Assembly (NCBI GenBank): GCA_902465605.1
Contig: CABQNT010000012.1
Location: 38,088-102,087, forward strand
Reading direction: 5' to 3'
DNA: 64,000 nucleotides
Source of the DNA: Prevotella sp902465605
GTDB taxonomy: Bacteria > Bacteroidota > Bacteroidia > Bacteroidales > Bacteroidaceae
This document shows, piece by piece, positions 18,243 through 27,527 of this stretch; within the stretch, counting starts at the first letter, position 1; every line of letters begins with the position of its first letter. The translations under genes and the position numbers were made by a program. The notes under the pieces are model-generated. The model had not been told where the DNA came from, ran no database searches, and saw nothing but the letters and a program-made list of their open reading frames with translations.

Positions 18243-19727
18243 ATGATTACCTTTACAGCAGAAAACATATTTCTCTTTGGCTCGTTCCTCGTGCTGATTA
18301 GCATTCTCATCAGCAAGACGGGCTATCGGTTCGGCATCCCCACCCTGCTGCTGTTCCTTTTTACCGGTATGGGTTTTGGCAAAGAAGGACTTGGCTTGAC
18401 ATTCGACAGCCCGAAAGACACGCAGATGATTGGTATGATAGCCTTGAGCGTCATTCTCTTTTCTGGAGGAATGGATACCAAGTTCAAGGAAATCAAGCCC
18501 ATTATTGGCCCAGGTGTGCTGCTCTCCACATTGGGTGTTATCATGACCACCGTCCTCACGGGCGGGTTTATCTTTGCCCTCTCACAGTGGGCAGGGATGG
18601 ATATCAGGCTGTCGCTCATCGTGTCGATGCTGCTGGCGGCCACCATGTCATCCACCGACTCGGCATCGGTCTTCAGCCTTTTGCGCACACAACGCATCGG
18701 CCTGAAGCACAAGCTACGGCCAATGCTCGAGCTGGAGAGCGGTAGTAACGACCCGATGGCCTACATGCTCACCATTGCATTGATGAATGTGGCTCTGTCG
18801 GGAGGCGAACTTTCTTTCACAGACCTGTTGTTCGATGTGGGCGAACAATTCGTGTTGGGCAGCGCGTTGGGCTACGGTGCCGGTCGAATGTCCGTATGGC
18901 TGGCCAACCGTATCAACCTACCGAACCCATCACTCTATCCTGTTTTGCTGCTGAGCATGGTGTTCATCACCTTCACCCTGACCGACCTGCTGAATGGAAA
19001 CGGCTACCTGGCGGTGTATATCGCAGGACTTGTGGTGGGCAACTGTCGTCTGTCGTATCGCCGCGAGATGACCACCTTTATGGAAGGCCTTACCTGGCTG
19101 CTGCAAATCGTGTTGTTCCTCACGCTTGGTCTGCTGGTCAATCCGTCCGAACTCATCGGCGTGAGTCTGTTCTCCCTGGCCATTGCCGTCTTCATGATGC
19201 TCGTCGCACGGCCGCTGAGCGTATACCTCTGCCTGCTGCCCTATCGCAACATACCCTTCAAGGCTAAGGCATTCCTTTCTTGGGTGGGCTTGCGCGGCGC
19301 CGTTCCCATCATCTTTGCCACCTATCCGCTAATCAATGGCGTGGAGGGTGCTGACATCTTGTTCAACATTGTGTTCTTCATCACGTTGCTGTCGCTTACC
19401 ATTCAGGGTACTACCATCTCGCTCTCCGCCAAGAAGCTCAACCTTGACATGCCCGAAGAAAAAACGGGAAACGAGTTTGGGGTGGAGATACCAGAAGAGC
19501 TGGGGTCGAAGTTACGCGAGGTGACACTGACAGAAGCCATGCTTGAAAACGGTAACTTGCTCTCGCAGATGGATGTTCCGCAGGGCACGCTCGTCATGAT
19601 GGTGAAACGCGGGAAAACCATTTTGGTTCCCAATGGACAATTGCCACTGGAAGAAGGCGACATCTTACTTTGCCTCTCCAGTGCCGACCAACGCACGCAG
19701 GACGTTCGCAAACATCCACACTGGTAA
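18243..19727 (+). CDS. Potassium/proton antiporter (NhaP2/CvrA type)
   Basis: A 494-residue CPA-type cation/proton antiporter, probably exporting K+ for osmotic and pH balance. Twelve or so hydrophobic segments run to about residue 395. Characteristic stretches are FSGGMDTKFKEIKP, AATMSSTDSASVFSLLR and ELESGSNDPMAYMLT (the Asp pair typical of the transport site), and SWVGLRGAVPIIFATYPL. The last 90 residues form a TrkA-C domain (LGSKLREVTLTEAMLENGNL ... GDILLCLSS), as in the NhaP2 subgroup. It is divergent from the SLC13 permease and convergent with rplT. The split K+ versus Na+ specificity is inferred from the TrkA-C tail. Confidence 0.92.
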   Translation: MITFTAENIFLFGSFLVLISILISKTGYRFGIPTLLLFLFTGMGFGKEGLGLTFDSPKDTQMIGMIALSVILFSGGMDTKFKEIKPIIGPGVLLSTLGVIMTTVLTGGFIFALSQWAGMDIRLSLIVSMLLAATMSSTDSASVFSLLRTQRIGLKHKLRPMLELESGSNDPMAYMLTIALMNVALSGGELSFTDLLFDVGEQFVLGSALGYGAGRMSVWLANRINLPNPSLYPVLLLSMVFITFTLTDLLNGNGYLAVYIAGLVVGNCRLSYRREMTTFMEGLTWLLQIVLFLTLGLLVNPSELIGVSLFSLAIAVFMMLVARPLSVYLCLLPYRNIPFKAKAFLSWVGLRGAVPIIFATYPLINGVEGADILFNIVFFITLLSLTIQGTTISLSAKKLNLDMPEEKTGNEFGVEIPEELGSKLREVTLTEAMLENGNLLSQMDVPQGTLVMMVKRGKTILVPNGQLPLEEGDILLCLSSADQRTQDVRKHPHW

Positions 19728-19811
19728 CCGAATCGCTCTCGTACGATCAGCCCCTCCTAATTAATTTCTGTTGCAATACCAGGTGAAGTTGGTTACATGG
19801 CATCAAAAAAA

Positions 19812-19837
19812 AGTTGCACCTCAAATGAGATGCAACT
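19812..19837. terminator. Bidirectional terminator between the antiporter gene and rplT
   Basis: AGTTGCACCTC and GAGATGCAACT pair around an AAAT loop (one mismatch), with an A run on the left and a T run on the right, so it works on both strands of this convergent pair. Confidence 0.8.
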
Positions 19838-19865
19838 CTTTTTATGTTGTTAATTTCAATTCGCT

Positions 19866-20210
19866 TTACTTCACTTTGTCTACGATAGCCTTGAATGCTT
19901 CAGGGTTATTGACAGCAAGATCTGCAAGAACCTTACGGTTGATTTCAATACCGGCCTTACTCAAAGCACCCATCAACGTGGAATAGGTCATACCTTCCAA
20001 GCGCGCAGCAGCATTGATACGCTGTATCCACAGTGAGCGGAAAGTGCGCTTCTTGTTACGACGGTCGCGGTAAGCGTAGGTAAGTCCCTTCTCCCAAGTA
20101 TTCTTAGCTACGGTCCAAACATTCTTTCTTGCTCCGAAATAACCTTTAGTCTGTTTCAGTATTCGGGTCCTTCTTGCTTTTGATGCTACATGATTTACTG
20201 ATCTTGGCAT
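19866..20210 (-). CDS. rplT: 50S ribosomal protein L20
   Basis: Large-subunit assembly protein. It begins MPRSVNHVASKARRTRILKQ and contains the hallmark YRDRRNKKRTFRSLWI and RINAAARLEGMTYS. Length 114 is standard. It is last in the infC-rpmI-rplT operon, 37 bp after rpmI. Confidence 0.98.
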   Translation of the reverse strand: MPRSVNHVASKARRTRILKQTKGYFGARKNVWTVAKNTWEKGLTYAYRDRRNKKRTFRSLWIQRINAAARLEGMTYSTLMGALSKAGIEINRKVLADLAVNNPEAFKAIVDKVK

Positions 20211-20247
20211 AGTTTTTCTCCTTTTAAATTGTTTGACTAAAAGTTAA

Positions 20248-20445
20248 TTAACGCAAGTTGAGCAAGTCGCGAACCTGCTTAACATTTGCAGAGTCAACGA
20301 GGGTGTAACCTACTAAGTTTCTCTTTTGTTTCTTTGTTTTCTTAGTCAAGATATGACTATGGTAAGCATGATTACGCTTAATCTTACCAGTTCCGGTAAA
20401 GCTGAATCTCTTCTTCGCGCCGGAGTTTGTCTTTAATTTTGGCAT
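20248..20445 (-). CDS. rpmI: 50S ribosomal protein L35
   Basis: Small basic protein, 65 residues, with MPKLKTNSGAKKRFSFTGTG and the HILTKKTKKQKRNL motif that define L35. It lies between infC and rplT, the near-universal order. Confidence 0.98.
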   Translation of the reverse strand: MPKLKTNSGAKKRFSFTGTGKIKRNHAYHSHILTKKTKKQKRNLVGYTLVDSANVKQVRDLLNLR

Positions 20446-20522
20446 TTTTTGTTAATTTTAAATGGTTATTTATTTACTTCTGTGGCAACGTATATACCAA
20501 GACGTTACGCACATTCCAATAT

Positions 20523-21221
20523 TTATTCTTCGTTTTGGAGTTTCTTCAATGCATCCGAACCATTCTTGGCATTGTCGAACAAGCCTCCCTTTAGTTTGTC
20601 ATCTGCGGACGTACCGTCAGTAGGAACAACCTTTTTAGCGGCCTTAGCTTCAGCCATTGCCTGTTCACGGTCACGCTTTTGCTGGCTTTTCTTCTCTACA
20701 CCAACTTTTTTAGGCGCAAGATACAAGAACATTTTCTTGCCCTCCAGCTTCGGCATCTGCTCAACTTTTCCGTAATCTTCCAAGTCGTTAGCGAAGCGAA
20801 GAAGCAACACTTCTCCCTGCTCTTTAAACAAAATGGAGCGTCCACGGAAGAAGACATAGGCGCGAACCTTGTTGCCTTCATTGAGAAACCCTTGTGCATG
20901 TTTCAGCTTAAACTGATAGTCGTGCTCGTCAGTCTGCGGCCCGAAACGAATTTCCTTCACCTCTACCTTCACTTGCTTCTGCTTCATTTCCTTAGCACGC
21001 TTTTTCTGTTGGTAGAGAAACTTACTATAGTCGACCAAACGACAAACTGGCGGTTGAGCTTTAGGAGATATTTCAACGAGGTCAACTCCCTGCTGACGAG
21101 CTAAATCCAGAGCCTTCTTTGTCGGCATTACCTGCGATCCATCGTCACCTACAACACGCACTTCCCTTACGCGAATCTGTTCATTCACGCGGTACTGATT
21201 ACTTAATTTGTCATTCTTCAT
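20523..21221 (-). CDS. infC: Translation initiation factor IF-3
   Basis: Binds the 30S subunit and proofreads initiator tRNA and start codons. The N-domain begins QYRVNEQIRVREVRVVGDDGSQ and includes ALDLARQQGVDLVEISPKAQPPVCRLVDYSKFLY. The C-domain has KEIRFGPQTDEHDYQFKL and VFFRGRSILFKEQG. At 232 residues it exceeds the usual 170-180 by a Lys/Ala/Asp-rich tail from about 178 onward, a feature shared by many Bacteroidota. It starts at ATG 21221, and the gene has its own -7 box TAACTTTG at 21267-21260. Confidence 0.97.
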   Translation of the reverse strand: MKNDKLSNQYRVNEQIRVREVRVVGDDGSQVMPTKKALDLARQQGVDLVEISPKAQPPVCRLVDYSKFLYQQKKRAKEMKQKQVKVEVKEIRFGPQTDEHDYQFKLKHAQGFLNEGNKVRAYVFFRGRSILFKEQGEVLLLRFANDLEDYGKVEQMPKLEGKKMFLYLAPKKVGVEKKSQQKRDREQAMAEAKAAKKVVPTDGTSADDKLKGGLFDNAKNGSDALKKLQNEE

Positions 21222-21259
21222 TCAACTATATTAATGTGTTTACTTTCGCTAAACGGCTG

Positions 21260-21267
21260 CAAAGTTA
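21260..21267 (-). promoter_or_regulatory. -7 box of the infC-rpmI-rplT operon
   Basis: TAACTTTG followed by CAGCC on the minus strand, about 40 bp before infC and downstream of the hairpin that follows thrS. It shows infC need not depend on thrS transcription. Confidence 0.6.
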
Positions 21268-21328
21268 CTGATTTTACCACAATTAGCAAAACATTTAGAT
21301 GAGTTTTTATTGTAGTTATAGATACAAA

Positions 21329-21388
21329 TTGACGAGAAAACAAGGAAATGACCTCCTTACAAAGGTTATATTCTTGTTTACTCGTCAA
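21329..21388 (-). terminator. Long stem-loop between thrS and infC
   Basis: TTGACGAGAAAACAAG (21329-21344) pairs with CTTGTTTACTCGTCAA (21373-21388), 15 of 16 positions. No T run follows on the minus strand. It may terminate or attenuate thrS read-through ahead of the separate infC promoter. Confidence 0.55.
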
Positions 21389-21417
21389 TCCTGCTCACAG
21401 ATAGTTCAAGGCAATTT

Positions 21418-23382
21418 TTAATCTTTTGGATGGATATTGGTTGCCTCAAGCATTTGGGCTACTTCGCTGTTTATGCGCGAAGCGAAGTCTTCCATCTTCA
21501 TGGTAGCTTGTTCACCGCCACCCTGTTTACGCATGGATACAAGTCCTTCAGCAGCTTCTTTCTCTCCAACAATAACCATGTAAGGCACACGTTTCAACTC
21601 GTTGTCGCGAATCTTACGACCTATTTTCTCGTTACGGTCATCGATTGTAGCCCGAATATCTTGCTCCGTGAAGTACTTAACTACTTGCTGAGCATAATCA
21701 TTAAACTTCTCTGAGATAGGAAGAATGGCCACCTGCTCGGGTGTAAGCCACAAGGGGAAGTGACCAGCTGTATGCTCAATGAGCACAGCTGTGAATCGTT
21801 CAAGCGAACCAAATGGTGCTCGGTGTACCATCACTGGTGTTTGTTTGGTGTTATCCTCCGCCGTATATTCGAGCTTGAAACGTTGTGGCAGGTTGTAATC
21901 CACTTGAATGGTACCCAATTGCCAACGTCTTCCAATGGCATCTTTCACCATAAAATCGAGCTTAGGGCCATAGAATGCAGCTTCACCATAGGCCACCTTG
22001 GCATCCAATCCCTTCTCCTTGCAAGCCTCGATGATGGCCTGTTCACTTTCTGCCCATACCTCGTCAGAACCGATGTATTTCTCTTTATCGTTAGGATCGC
22101 GCAGACTAATTTGCGCTTCAAAGTTGTCAAAATTGAAAATAGTGAATACGGCTTGGATGATGTCCATCACGCGAAGGAACTCATTCTTGACCTGATCAGG
22201 ACGACAGAAGATGTGCGCATCGTCTTGTGTGAACGAACGAACGCGCGTTAATCCATGCAGTTCGCCACTCTTCTCGTAACGATAAACCGTACCGAACTCA
22301 GCGATACGCAGTGGAAGATCTTTGTATGAGCGAGGCTTGCACGCAAACACTTCACAGTGATGAGGACAGTTCATGGGCTTCAACATGTACTCCTCGTCAT
22401 CCTCAGGTGTATGGATGGGTTGGAAAGAATCTTTACCATAGTGAGCATAGTGCCCGCTGGTGACATACAAATTCTTGCTGCCAATATGCGGAGTAATGAC
22501 CTCTTGATAGCCAAAACGCTTCTGTATTTTGCGCAACATCTCTTGCAAACGCAAGCGAAGTTCTGTTCCTTTTGGCAACCAAATAGGCATTCCCTTGCCC
22601 ACACGATCGGAGAACATGAAGAGTTCCATTTCCTTTCCAATCTTTCGATGGTCACGTTTTTTGGCTTCTTCCAGCATCAACAGGTACTCATCCAACATCT
22701 TCTTCTTGGGGAAGGTAATGCCGTAAATACGGGTGAGCTGCGTGTTTTTGGCGTCACCACGCCAGAAAGCACCTGCGACACTTGTTATTTTAACAGCCTT
22801 AATCAAGCCTGTGGACATCAAGTGAGGGCCACGACAAAGGTCAGTAAAATTGCCTTGCGTATAGGTAGAGATGTTTCCATCTTCCAAATCTTCAACGATG
22901 TGTTCAACCTTGTAGGTCTGTCCGTCTGCCGTAAACTCATTAACAGCGTCGGCCTTGGAAAGCTCACGTCGAACGATTGGCGAGTTTTTCTTGGCCAATT
23001 CCATCATTTTTTGTTCAATCTTAGGGAAGTCATTCTCTGAGATAGGAGTTCCATCGGCCGTCTGAACATCATAGAAGAAGCCGTTTTCTATCGCAGGACC
23101 AAAGCCAAATTGGATGCCTGGATACAGTTCTTTCAATGCCTCTGCCAACAAGTGAGCCGAAGAGTGCCAAAAAGTATGCTTGCCTTCTTCGTCCTCAAAG
23201 CGATACAATGCGATGGTAGCATCTTCGTTGATGGGTCGATTCAACTCAACTGTCTCACCATTAACACCGCAAGATACAACGTTGCGAGCGAGAGCCGGTG
23301 AGATGCTCTCGGCGATTTGTAACCCAGTTACGCCCTTTTCGTACTCACGTACCGAGCCATCTGGAAATGTGATTTTAACCAT
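21418..23382 (-). CDS. thrS: Threonyl-tRNA synthetase
   Basis: Charges tRNA-Thr. Full-length 654-residue class II enzyme: N-terminal TGS domain (MVKITFPDGSVREYEKGVTG), the editing domain with HSSAHLLAEAL (a zinc-type HxxxH), and a catalytic core with MNCPHHCEVF (active-site zinc Cys), RVRSFTQDDAHIF and HRAPFGSLERF. The anticodon-binding domain ends it (ILPISEKFNDYAQQVV). A -7 box TACTTTTG lies at 23420-23413. The neighbouring infC cluster is the classical arrangement. Confidence 0.98.
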   Translation of the reverse strand: MVKITFPDGSVREYEKGVTGLQIAESISPALARNVVSCGVNGETVELNRPINEDATIALYRFEDEEGKHTFWHSSAHLLAEALKELYPGIQFGFGPAIENGFFYDVQTADGTPISENDFPKIEQKMMELAKKNSPIVRRELSKADAVNEFTADGQTYKVEHIVEDLEDGNISTYTQGNFTDLCRGPHLMSTGLIKAVKITSVAGAFWRGDAKNTQLTRIYGITFPKKKMLDEYLLMLEEAKKRDHRKIGKEMELFMFSDRVGKGMPIWLPKGTELRLRLQEMLRKIQKRFGYQEVITPHIGSKNLYVTSGHYAHYGKDSFQPIHTPEDDEEYMLKPMNCPHHCEVFACKPRSYKDLPLRIAEFGTVYRYEKSGELHGLTRVRSFTQDDAHIFCRPDQVKNEFLRVMDIIQAVFTIFNFDNFEAQISLRDPNDKEKYIGSDEVWAESEQAIIEACKEKGLDAKVAYGEAAFYGPKLDFMVKDAIGRRWQLGTIQVDYNLPQRFKLEYTAEDNTKQTPVMVHRAPFGSLERFTAVLIEHTAGHFPLWLTPEQVAILPISEKFNDYAQQVVKYFTEQDIRATIDDRNEKIGRKIRDNELKRVPYMVIVGEKEAAEGLVSMRKQGGGEQATMKMEDFASRINSEVAQMLEATNIHPKD

Positions 23383-23412
23383 AACAAATTAGTTTATTTA
23401 TCTTAATCGACA

Positions 23413-23420
23413 CAAAAGTA
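23413..23420 (-). promoter_or_regulatory. -7 box of thrS
   Basis: TACTTTTG on the minus strand about 31 bp before the thrS start codon. Confidence 0.5.
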
Positions 23421-23521
23421 ATGCTTTATTTTGAGATAAAACAACGATTTGGTTTGTTTATTCCTATAAAAATGGAGTTTGATACCAAAAGGAAAACATA
23501 GCTGAAGGTTAAAACGAAAGC

Positions 23522-25495
23522 CTATTTTGTCGCCGTTTTGCGTTTGATAACGCCATAAGCGTCGTAAATACCGAGTTCTCCAGCCTTGCTCAAGTCAGCG
23601 ATTCCAGCATTCTTGGTATGGGTGTTTTCCAACCGAATGATTCCTCGGTTGTAATAAGCCTCAGCCAATCGACTGTCCAGTTCGATGGCCTTGGTATAAT
23701 CGTCGATAGCCAACTGATAATCTTTGCGCGCCGCATGGAAGTTGCCGCGGTTATAATATAGGTAGGCATTCTGCCCATCCAGCTTGATGGCTTGATTGAA
23801 ATCATCGAGCGTCTTGGCTGCTTTCAACTGGATATCAACACCATGAGAGGCATTAAAATCGTTCATCATGAACTGACATACCGCCCTCTGCCAGTAGGCA
23901 ATGGCCGAAGTACTGTCTTGATCGAGATAAACATTCAGGTCGTTGATAGCCTCGTCAAAATTCTGCGTAACGCTATATGCTACGGCACGTTGCAACAACC
24001 AAGCATGCACAGCCTTCATATCCTTCGCATCTTGGATAGAAGCCGACAGCTGATCAATGAGAGAAAGAAACGCCTTTGACTGTTCTTCGGTCAGCTGAAC
24101 GGGATTACAAGTGATGTTAAGTGGATATTTCAGGGGGTGAAGATCATTAAACTCTTCTATTTCTTTGTTGAATGCCTGATAGGTATTCATGCCATTATGG
24201 TACGGCAGATACGACACTTCGAACATCGGCATACGTGCGACATCCACCTTTCGATGCTGAATCTGTCCCCGATACTCACTCTCATACTCGCGCTCTACCG
24301 TGTTCTCGTCGGCCACAACGATTTGATTATACTTCTCTGGATCAATCTCGCTGCGCTTACGCATAGCCTTCAATTTGTTGTTGCTCCAGCGTTTTTGAAC
24401 ACCACTGCGCTTGTCCATCTGCGCCTTGAAGATACGAAATTCGTCCATCTCGGCTTTTGCCGTCATACCCAACCGCCGGTAACAGTTGGCACGATAGGAT
24501 AATCCTGTCCAGAAATTAGGGAACTGATCTATCACAGCCGAATAGTCACGAATGGCCGCACGCAAGTCGCCAGTCCTGTCGTGTAGCAGTGCTCGGTTAA
24601 AAATGGCCATCACATTTTTCGGCTCCATCTTGATGACGAAATCGAAATCTTCAATCGCCCGGTTGTCATCACCCAGCTGCATACGCAGCAATCCCCGGTT
24701 GTAGTGAGCCAAAAAGTCGTTGGGTGCCAAATCGAGTGCCAGGTCATAATCGGCCATTGCCCCACGAAGATTGTTGTAATTAAGTCGGGCCAAAGCACGG
24801 TTCACATAGTTGTTGGCTACATTAGGTTTCAGGTGAATGGCCTTAGAGAGTTCCTCGTCCGCATCCTTCCACTTCCTTCGAGCCAGACTGATGTAGGCGC
24901 GTGTGGTCCATGTGTTGCCATCGTAAGGATCTATCTTCAAACTCTTGTCCAAACACTTGGCTGCCTGGGTGGTATCTTTCTGATGCAGATAGATTTCGGC
25001 TTTCAGCGAAAAGGCATTGGCAGCGTTAGCCCATTTCTGCACGATGGTATCTGTCTGCAACAACGCCTCGTCGTATTTCTTCTCGTTCATCAGGCAGACA
25101 GCCCGGTTAAACCAATAACTTTGCTGTCTGGGTTGTAGTTTGATGGCCCGATTATAGTCGGCAATGGCCTCATCATACCGCTCTTGTCTGATCTTGGTGA
25201 TGGCCCTTAAATCAAAAAACTGATGGATGTAAGGGTTCAGCTCGATGGCTTTAGAGATGTCAGCTTCGGCACCTATGAAGTCATCTAAATAGAATTTTGC
25301 CACGGCTCGGTATTGCCATGGCTCATAAAGATAGGGTTTTAAGGCAATGATTTGGTTGAAATACTGTATCGACAGCACATAGTCTTCATAGTGAAGGGCC
25401 ACCTGGCCATTCCTAAGCAGCTTGTCTATATTGTATTGCGCCCGTGCCACGAGCGACAAACAAGCCATAAATATGATGACTACATGCCGATACAT
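23522..25495 (-). CDS. Exported TPR-repeat protein
   Basis: A 657-residue protein with a signal peptide (MYRHVVIIFMACLSLVARAQ) and two blocks of tetratricopeptide repeats. The first block, about residues 20-370, has roughly ten units of the form YDEAIADYNRAIKLQP. The second, about 520-640, has NAYLYYNRGNFHAARKDY. A non-TPR insert lies between (about 385-500, containing RKVDVARMPMFEVSYLPYH). It is probably a periplasmic or outer-membrane scaffold; the partner is unknown. The ATG at 25495 is preceded by AAGGAG and gives a clean signal peptide, so longer frames overlapping def are rejected. It starts about 50 bp after def ends on the same strand. Confidence 0.88.
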   Translation of the reverse strand: MYRHVVIIFMACLSLVARAQYNIDKLLRNGQVALHYEDYVLSIQYFNQIIALKPYLYEPWQYRAVAKFYLDDFIGAEADISKAIELNPYIHQFFDLRAITKIRQERYDEAIADYNRAIKLQPRQQSYWFNRAVCLMNEKKYDEALLQTDTIVQKWANAANAFSLKAEIYLHQKDTTQAAKCLDKSLKIDPYDGNTWTTRAYISLARRKWKDADEELSKAIHLKPNVANNYVNRALARLNYNNLRGAMADYDLALDLAPNDFLAHYNRGLLRMQLGDDNRAIEDFDFVIKMEPKNVMAIFNRALLHDRTGDLRAAIRDYSAVIDQFPNFWTGLSYRANCYRRLGMTAKAEMDEFRIFKAQMDKRSGVQKRWSNNKLKAMRKRSEIDPEKYNQIVVADENTVEREYESEYRGQIQHRKVDVARMPMFEVSYLPYHNGMNTYQAFNKEIEEFNDLHPLKYPLNITCNPVQLTEEQSKAFLSLIDQLSASIQDAKDMKAVHAWLLQRAVAYSVTQNFDEAINDLNVYLDQDSTSAIAYWQRAVCQFMMNDFNASHGVDIQLKAAKTLDDFNQAIKLDGQNAYLYYNRGNFHAARKDYQLAIDDYTKAIELDSRLAEAYYNRGIIRLENTHTKNAGIADLSKAGELGIYDAYGVIKRKTATK

Positions 25496-25544
25496 ACATT
25501 CTCCTTGTGCACCCATTTTTTCGGGCAGGTGCACTGTTTTCGCC

Positions 25545-26108
25545 TTATCTGCGAACAGGTTTGGTGCGGTAGTGACACTCATACTTGCCCTGCGTCATAC
25601 CCTTCAGTTTATTTTTTATCATTTGTTTACGGAACGGTGAAATGCGATCAACAAACATTTTACCGTCCAGATGGTCAAACTCATGCTGCATTACACGGGC
25701 CAAATAGCCCTCTATCCATTCATCATGCGGCGTAAAATCATCATCCATGTACTGCACACGAATGCGTGTGGTTCTCGAAACGGCTTCATGGATGCCGGGA
25801 ATGGAGAGGCATCCCTCGTCCATCGACTCCTTGGGTGCGTTCTCGTCAATCTCTATAATATGCGGATTGATGTATGCACGCCTGAAATCTTTGTATTCGG
25901 GAAAGTCGTCACTCAACACGTTGAGGTCGATAACTACCACCCGGATGGATTTTCCTATCTGTGGTGCGGCAAGGCCAACGCCATCTGCCGAATCGAGTGT
26001 TTCAAACATGTCTTGTATCAACTGTCCCAGTCCTTCATACTCGGGTGTGATGTCCTGCGCCACTTTGCGAAGCACAGGTTGACCATATATATAAATAGGT
26101 AAAATCAT
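25545..26108 (-). CDS. def: Peptide deformylase
   Basis: Removes the formyl group from nascent N-terminal Met. All three motifs are intact: GVGLAAPQIG, EGCLSIPG (metal-binding Cys) and QHEFDHLDGKMF (HExxH-equivalent with Glu as catalyst). Length 187 residues is normal. It is followed by the TPR gene and preceded, after a spacer filled with short repeats, by ruvX. Confidence 0.97.
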   Translation of the reverse strand: MILPIYIYGQPVLRKVAQDITPEYEGLGQLIQDMFETLDSADGVGLAAPQIGKSIRVVVIDLNVLSDDFPEYKDFRRAYINPHIIEIDENAPKESMDEGCLSIPGIHEAVSRTTRIRVQYMDDDFTPHDEWIEGYLARVMQHEFDHLDGKMFVDRISPFRKQMIKNKLKGMTQGKYECHYRTKPVRR

Positions 26109-26113
26109 TTTTT

Positions 26114-26203
26114 TGTTTACAAGTTTACAAGTTGACGAGGTGACGAGGTGATAGTTTACAAGTTGATCGTTGACGAGATGCTCGTTCTGTGGCTGACAAG
26201 GTG
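26114..26203. repeat. Degenerate short tandem repeat between ruvX and def
   Basis: A run of 8-9 bp units: GTTTACAA twice, GTTGACGAG, GTGACGAG, then GTTTACAA, GTTGATC, GTTGACGAG and the local dyad ACGAGATGCTCGT. It fills most of the 189-bp def-ruvX spacer. Similar words (TTGACGAG, TTTACTCGTCAA) form the stem after thrS. Confidence 0.6.
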
Positions 26204-26297
26204 ATGGATTCCTGTTTTCTATTTATGACCGAACCATGAACCTGCCTACTCGCAGCTTCGTCAATGTGCAAACATGTCAAACCTGTTACAACGTCGT

Positions 26298-26714
26298 TTA
26301 CCTTAGTCGTTTCGACTCCATATAACTTTGCAGAATGATGGTAGCCGATATCTCGTCTACCAACGCTTTGTTCTGTCGGGCTTTCTTGCCAATGCCACTT
26401 GCGATTATGGCCTGATGAGCCAGCACGGACGTAAAACGCTCGTCGTAATATTCGATGGGTATCTGCGGCATGGCCTTTCGCCATCGGTTCACAAACTGCT
26501 CCACCCTGGCCATATTCTCACTGGGCTTGCCATTGGTCTGCATGGGCTTTCCAATGACAATCCGTTCCACCTCCTCACGCGCTACATAGTCTTTGAGATA
26601 ATCGAAGAGTGTAGATGTAGAAACAGTTGCCAATCCATTGGCAATGATTTGCAATGGGTCGGTAACTGCTATGCCCGTACGTTTCTTTCCGTAATCTATC
26701 GAAAGGATACGCAT
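26298..26714 (-). CDS. ruvX: RuvX/YqgF-family putative Holliday junction resolvase
   Basis: RNase H-fold protein of 138 residues implicated in 16S rRNA 5' processing and, by homology, junction resolution. The first strand MRILSIDYGKKRTGIAVTD carries the catalytic Asp and the DxG motif. IVIGKPMQTNGKPSENM and YYDERFTSVLA follow, and VDEISATIILQSY near the C-terminus has the last acidic residue. It is upstream of def on the same strand. Confidence 0.95.
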   Translation of the reverse strand: MRILSIDYGKKRTGIAVTDPLQIIANGLATVSTSTLFDYLKDYVAREEVERIVIGKPMQTNGKPSENMARVEQFVNRWRKAMPQIPIEYYDERFTSVLAHQAIIASGIGKKARQNKALVDEISATIILQSYMESKRLR

Positions 26715-26872
26715 AGTATCAGTAAATGGTCATGAGGCGAAAGTTAACAGGGTGTTCACCAGGAGTTCATCGGAGTAAACAGACGCCACCCTTGCTGGTG
26801 AACCCGTGCGTAACTATCTTTTGCAGACTCTTACCCGCACTTTATTAGCCCACACCATTTACAATCATCTTC

Positions 26873-27355
26873 TTATTTCTTGTACAGCAACCAAGCGTCA
26901 GGATACTTTGAACGGAACTGATTGCGCGATGCTACAGCCGAAGCTTTGTCGGCATGGGTAGTAGCAATAACGCGGTACATGTTGCGTGCTGAGTTGTAAG
27001 CAACCTGTGCTCCATAGCCTGCTGACTGCAACGTACGCTGCAATCCCTCTGCGTTGGCTTTCAATCCGAACGAACCTACAACAACGCTGAATGCGCTTAA
27101 TCCACTGCCGCTCACCACGGTCACGTCCTCGGTACGTACCGTTGCGTTGTCAACATTATCTACAACCTGCGTCTGTGTTACAGGGGCTGGGGTCAAAGGA
27201 GCTACCACCGGAGCCACGGTCTGAGCCGAAGCCTGTACAGATTCCTGTGCCTTTGCCTTTTCGTATGCTTTCTTATAAGCGCTCTCACTTGATTTACAAC
27301 CGGTAAAAGCCAGTGCTACACACATGCCCGCGCACAAAACAATACTTTTTTTCAT
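26873..27355 (-). CDS. SPOR-domain lipoprotein
   Basis: A 160-residue lipoprotein (signal ending FTGCKSS) with a short Lys/Ala/Pro/Val linker and a C-terminal SPOR domain (about 85-160: FSVVVGSFGLKANAEGLQRTL ends at the first helix; YRVIATTHADKASAVASRN follows). The domain binds denuded peptidoglycan glycans, so a septal or cell-wall role is expected. A second SPOR protein is encoded at 9837. It is divergent from the envelope operon at 27612. Confidence 0.9.
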   Translation of the reverse strand: MKKSIVLCAGMCVALAFTGCKSSESAYKKAYEKAKAQESVQASAQTVAPVVAPLTPAPVTQTQVVDNVDNATVRTEDVTVVSGSGLSAFSVVVGSFGLKANAEGLQRTLQSAGYGAQVAYNSARNMYRVIATTHADKASAVASRNQFRSKYPDAWLLYKK

Positions 27356-27527
27356 AATTCTGTATGATATTATTAATTAAACTTATTGATTCATTATACC
27401 TTGCGAAGGTACAAAATATCCGCTAAAATGGAACAAAAGCGCCGCATAAAGTTTGTTAAATGCTCAAAACTCATGTTTTTTAACAAAAATATGCAATGCA
27501 TTAACTATCTATCTGCAAAACTTTTCA

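Noticed and set aside
19728..19865. Bacteroidales-1 RNA, which is often found downstream of the L20 gene
   Set aside because: The gap is only about 140 bp, contains a convergent terminator, and shows no promoter box or extra structure for a separate RNA.
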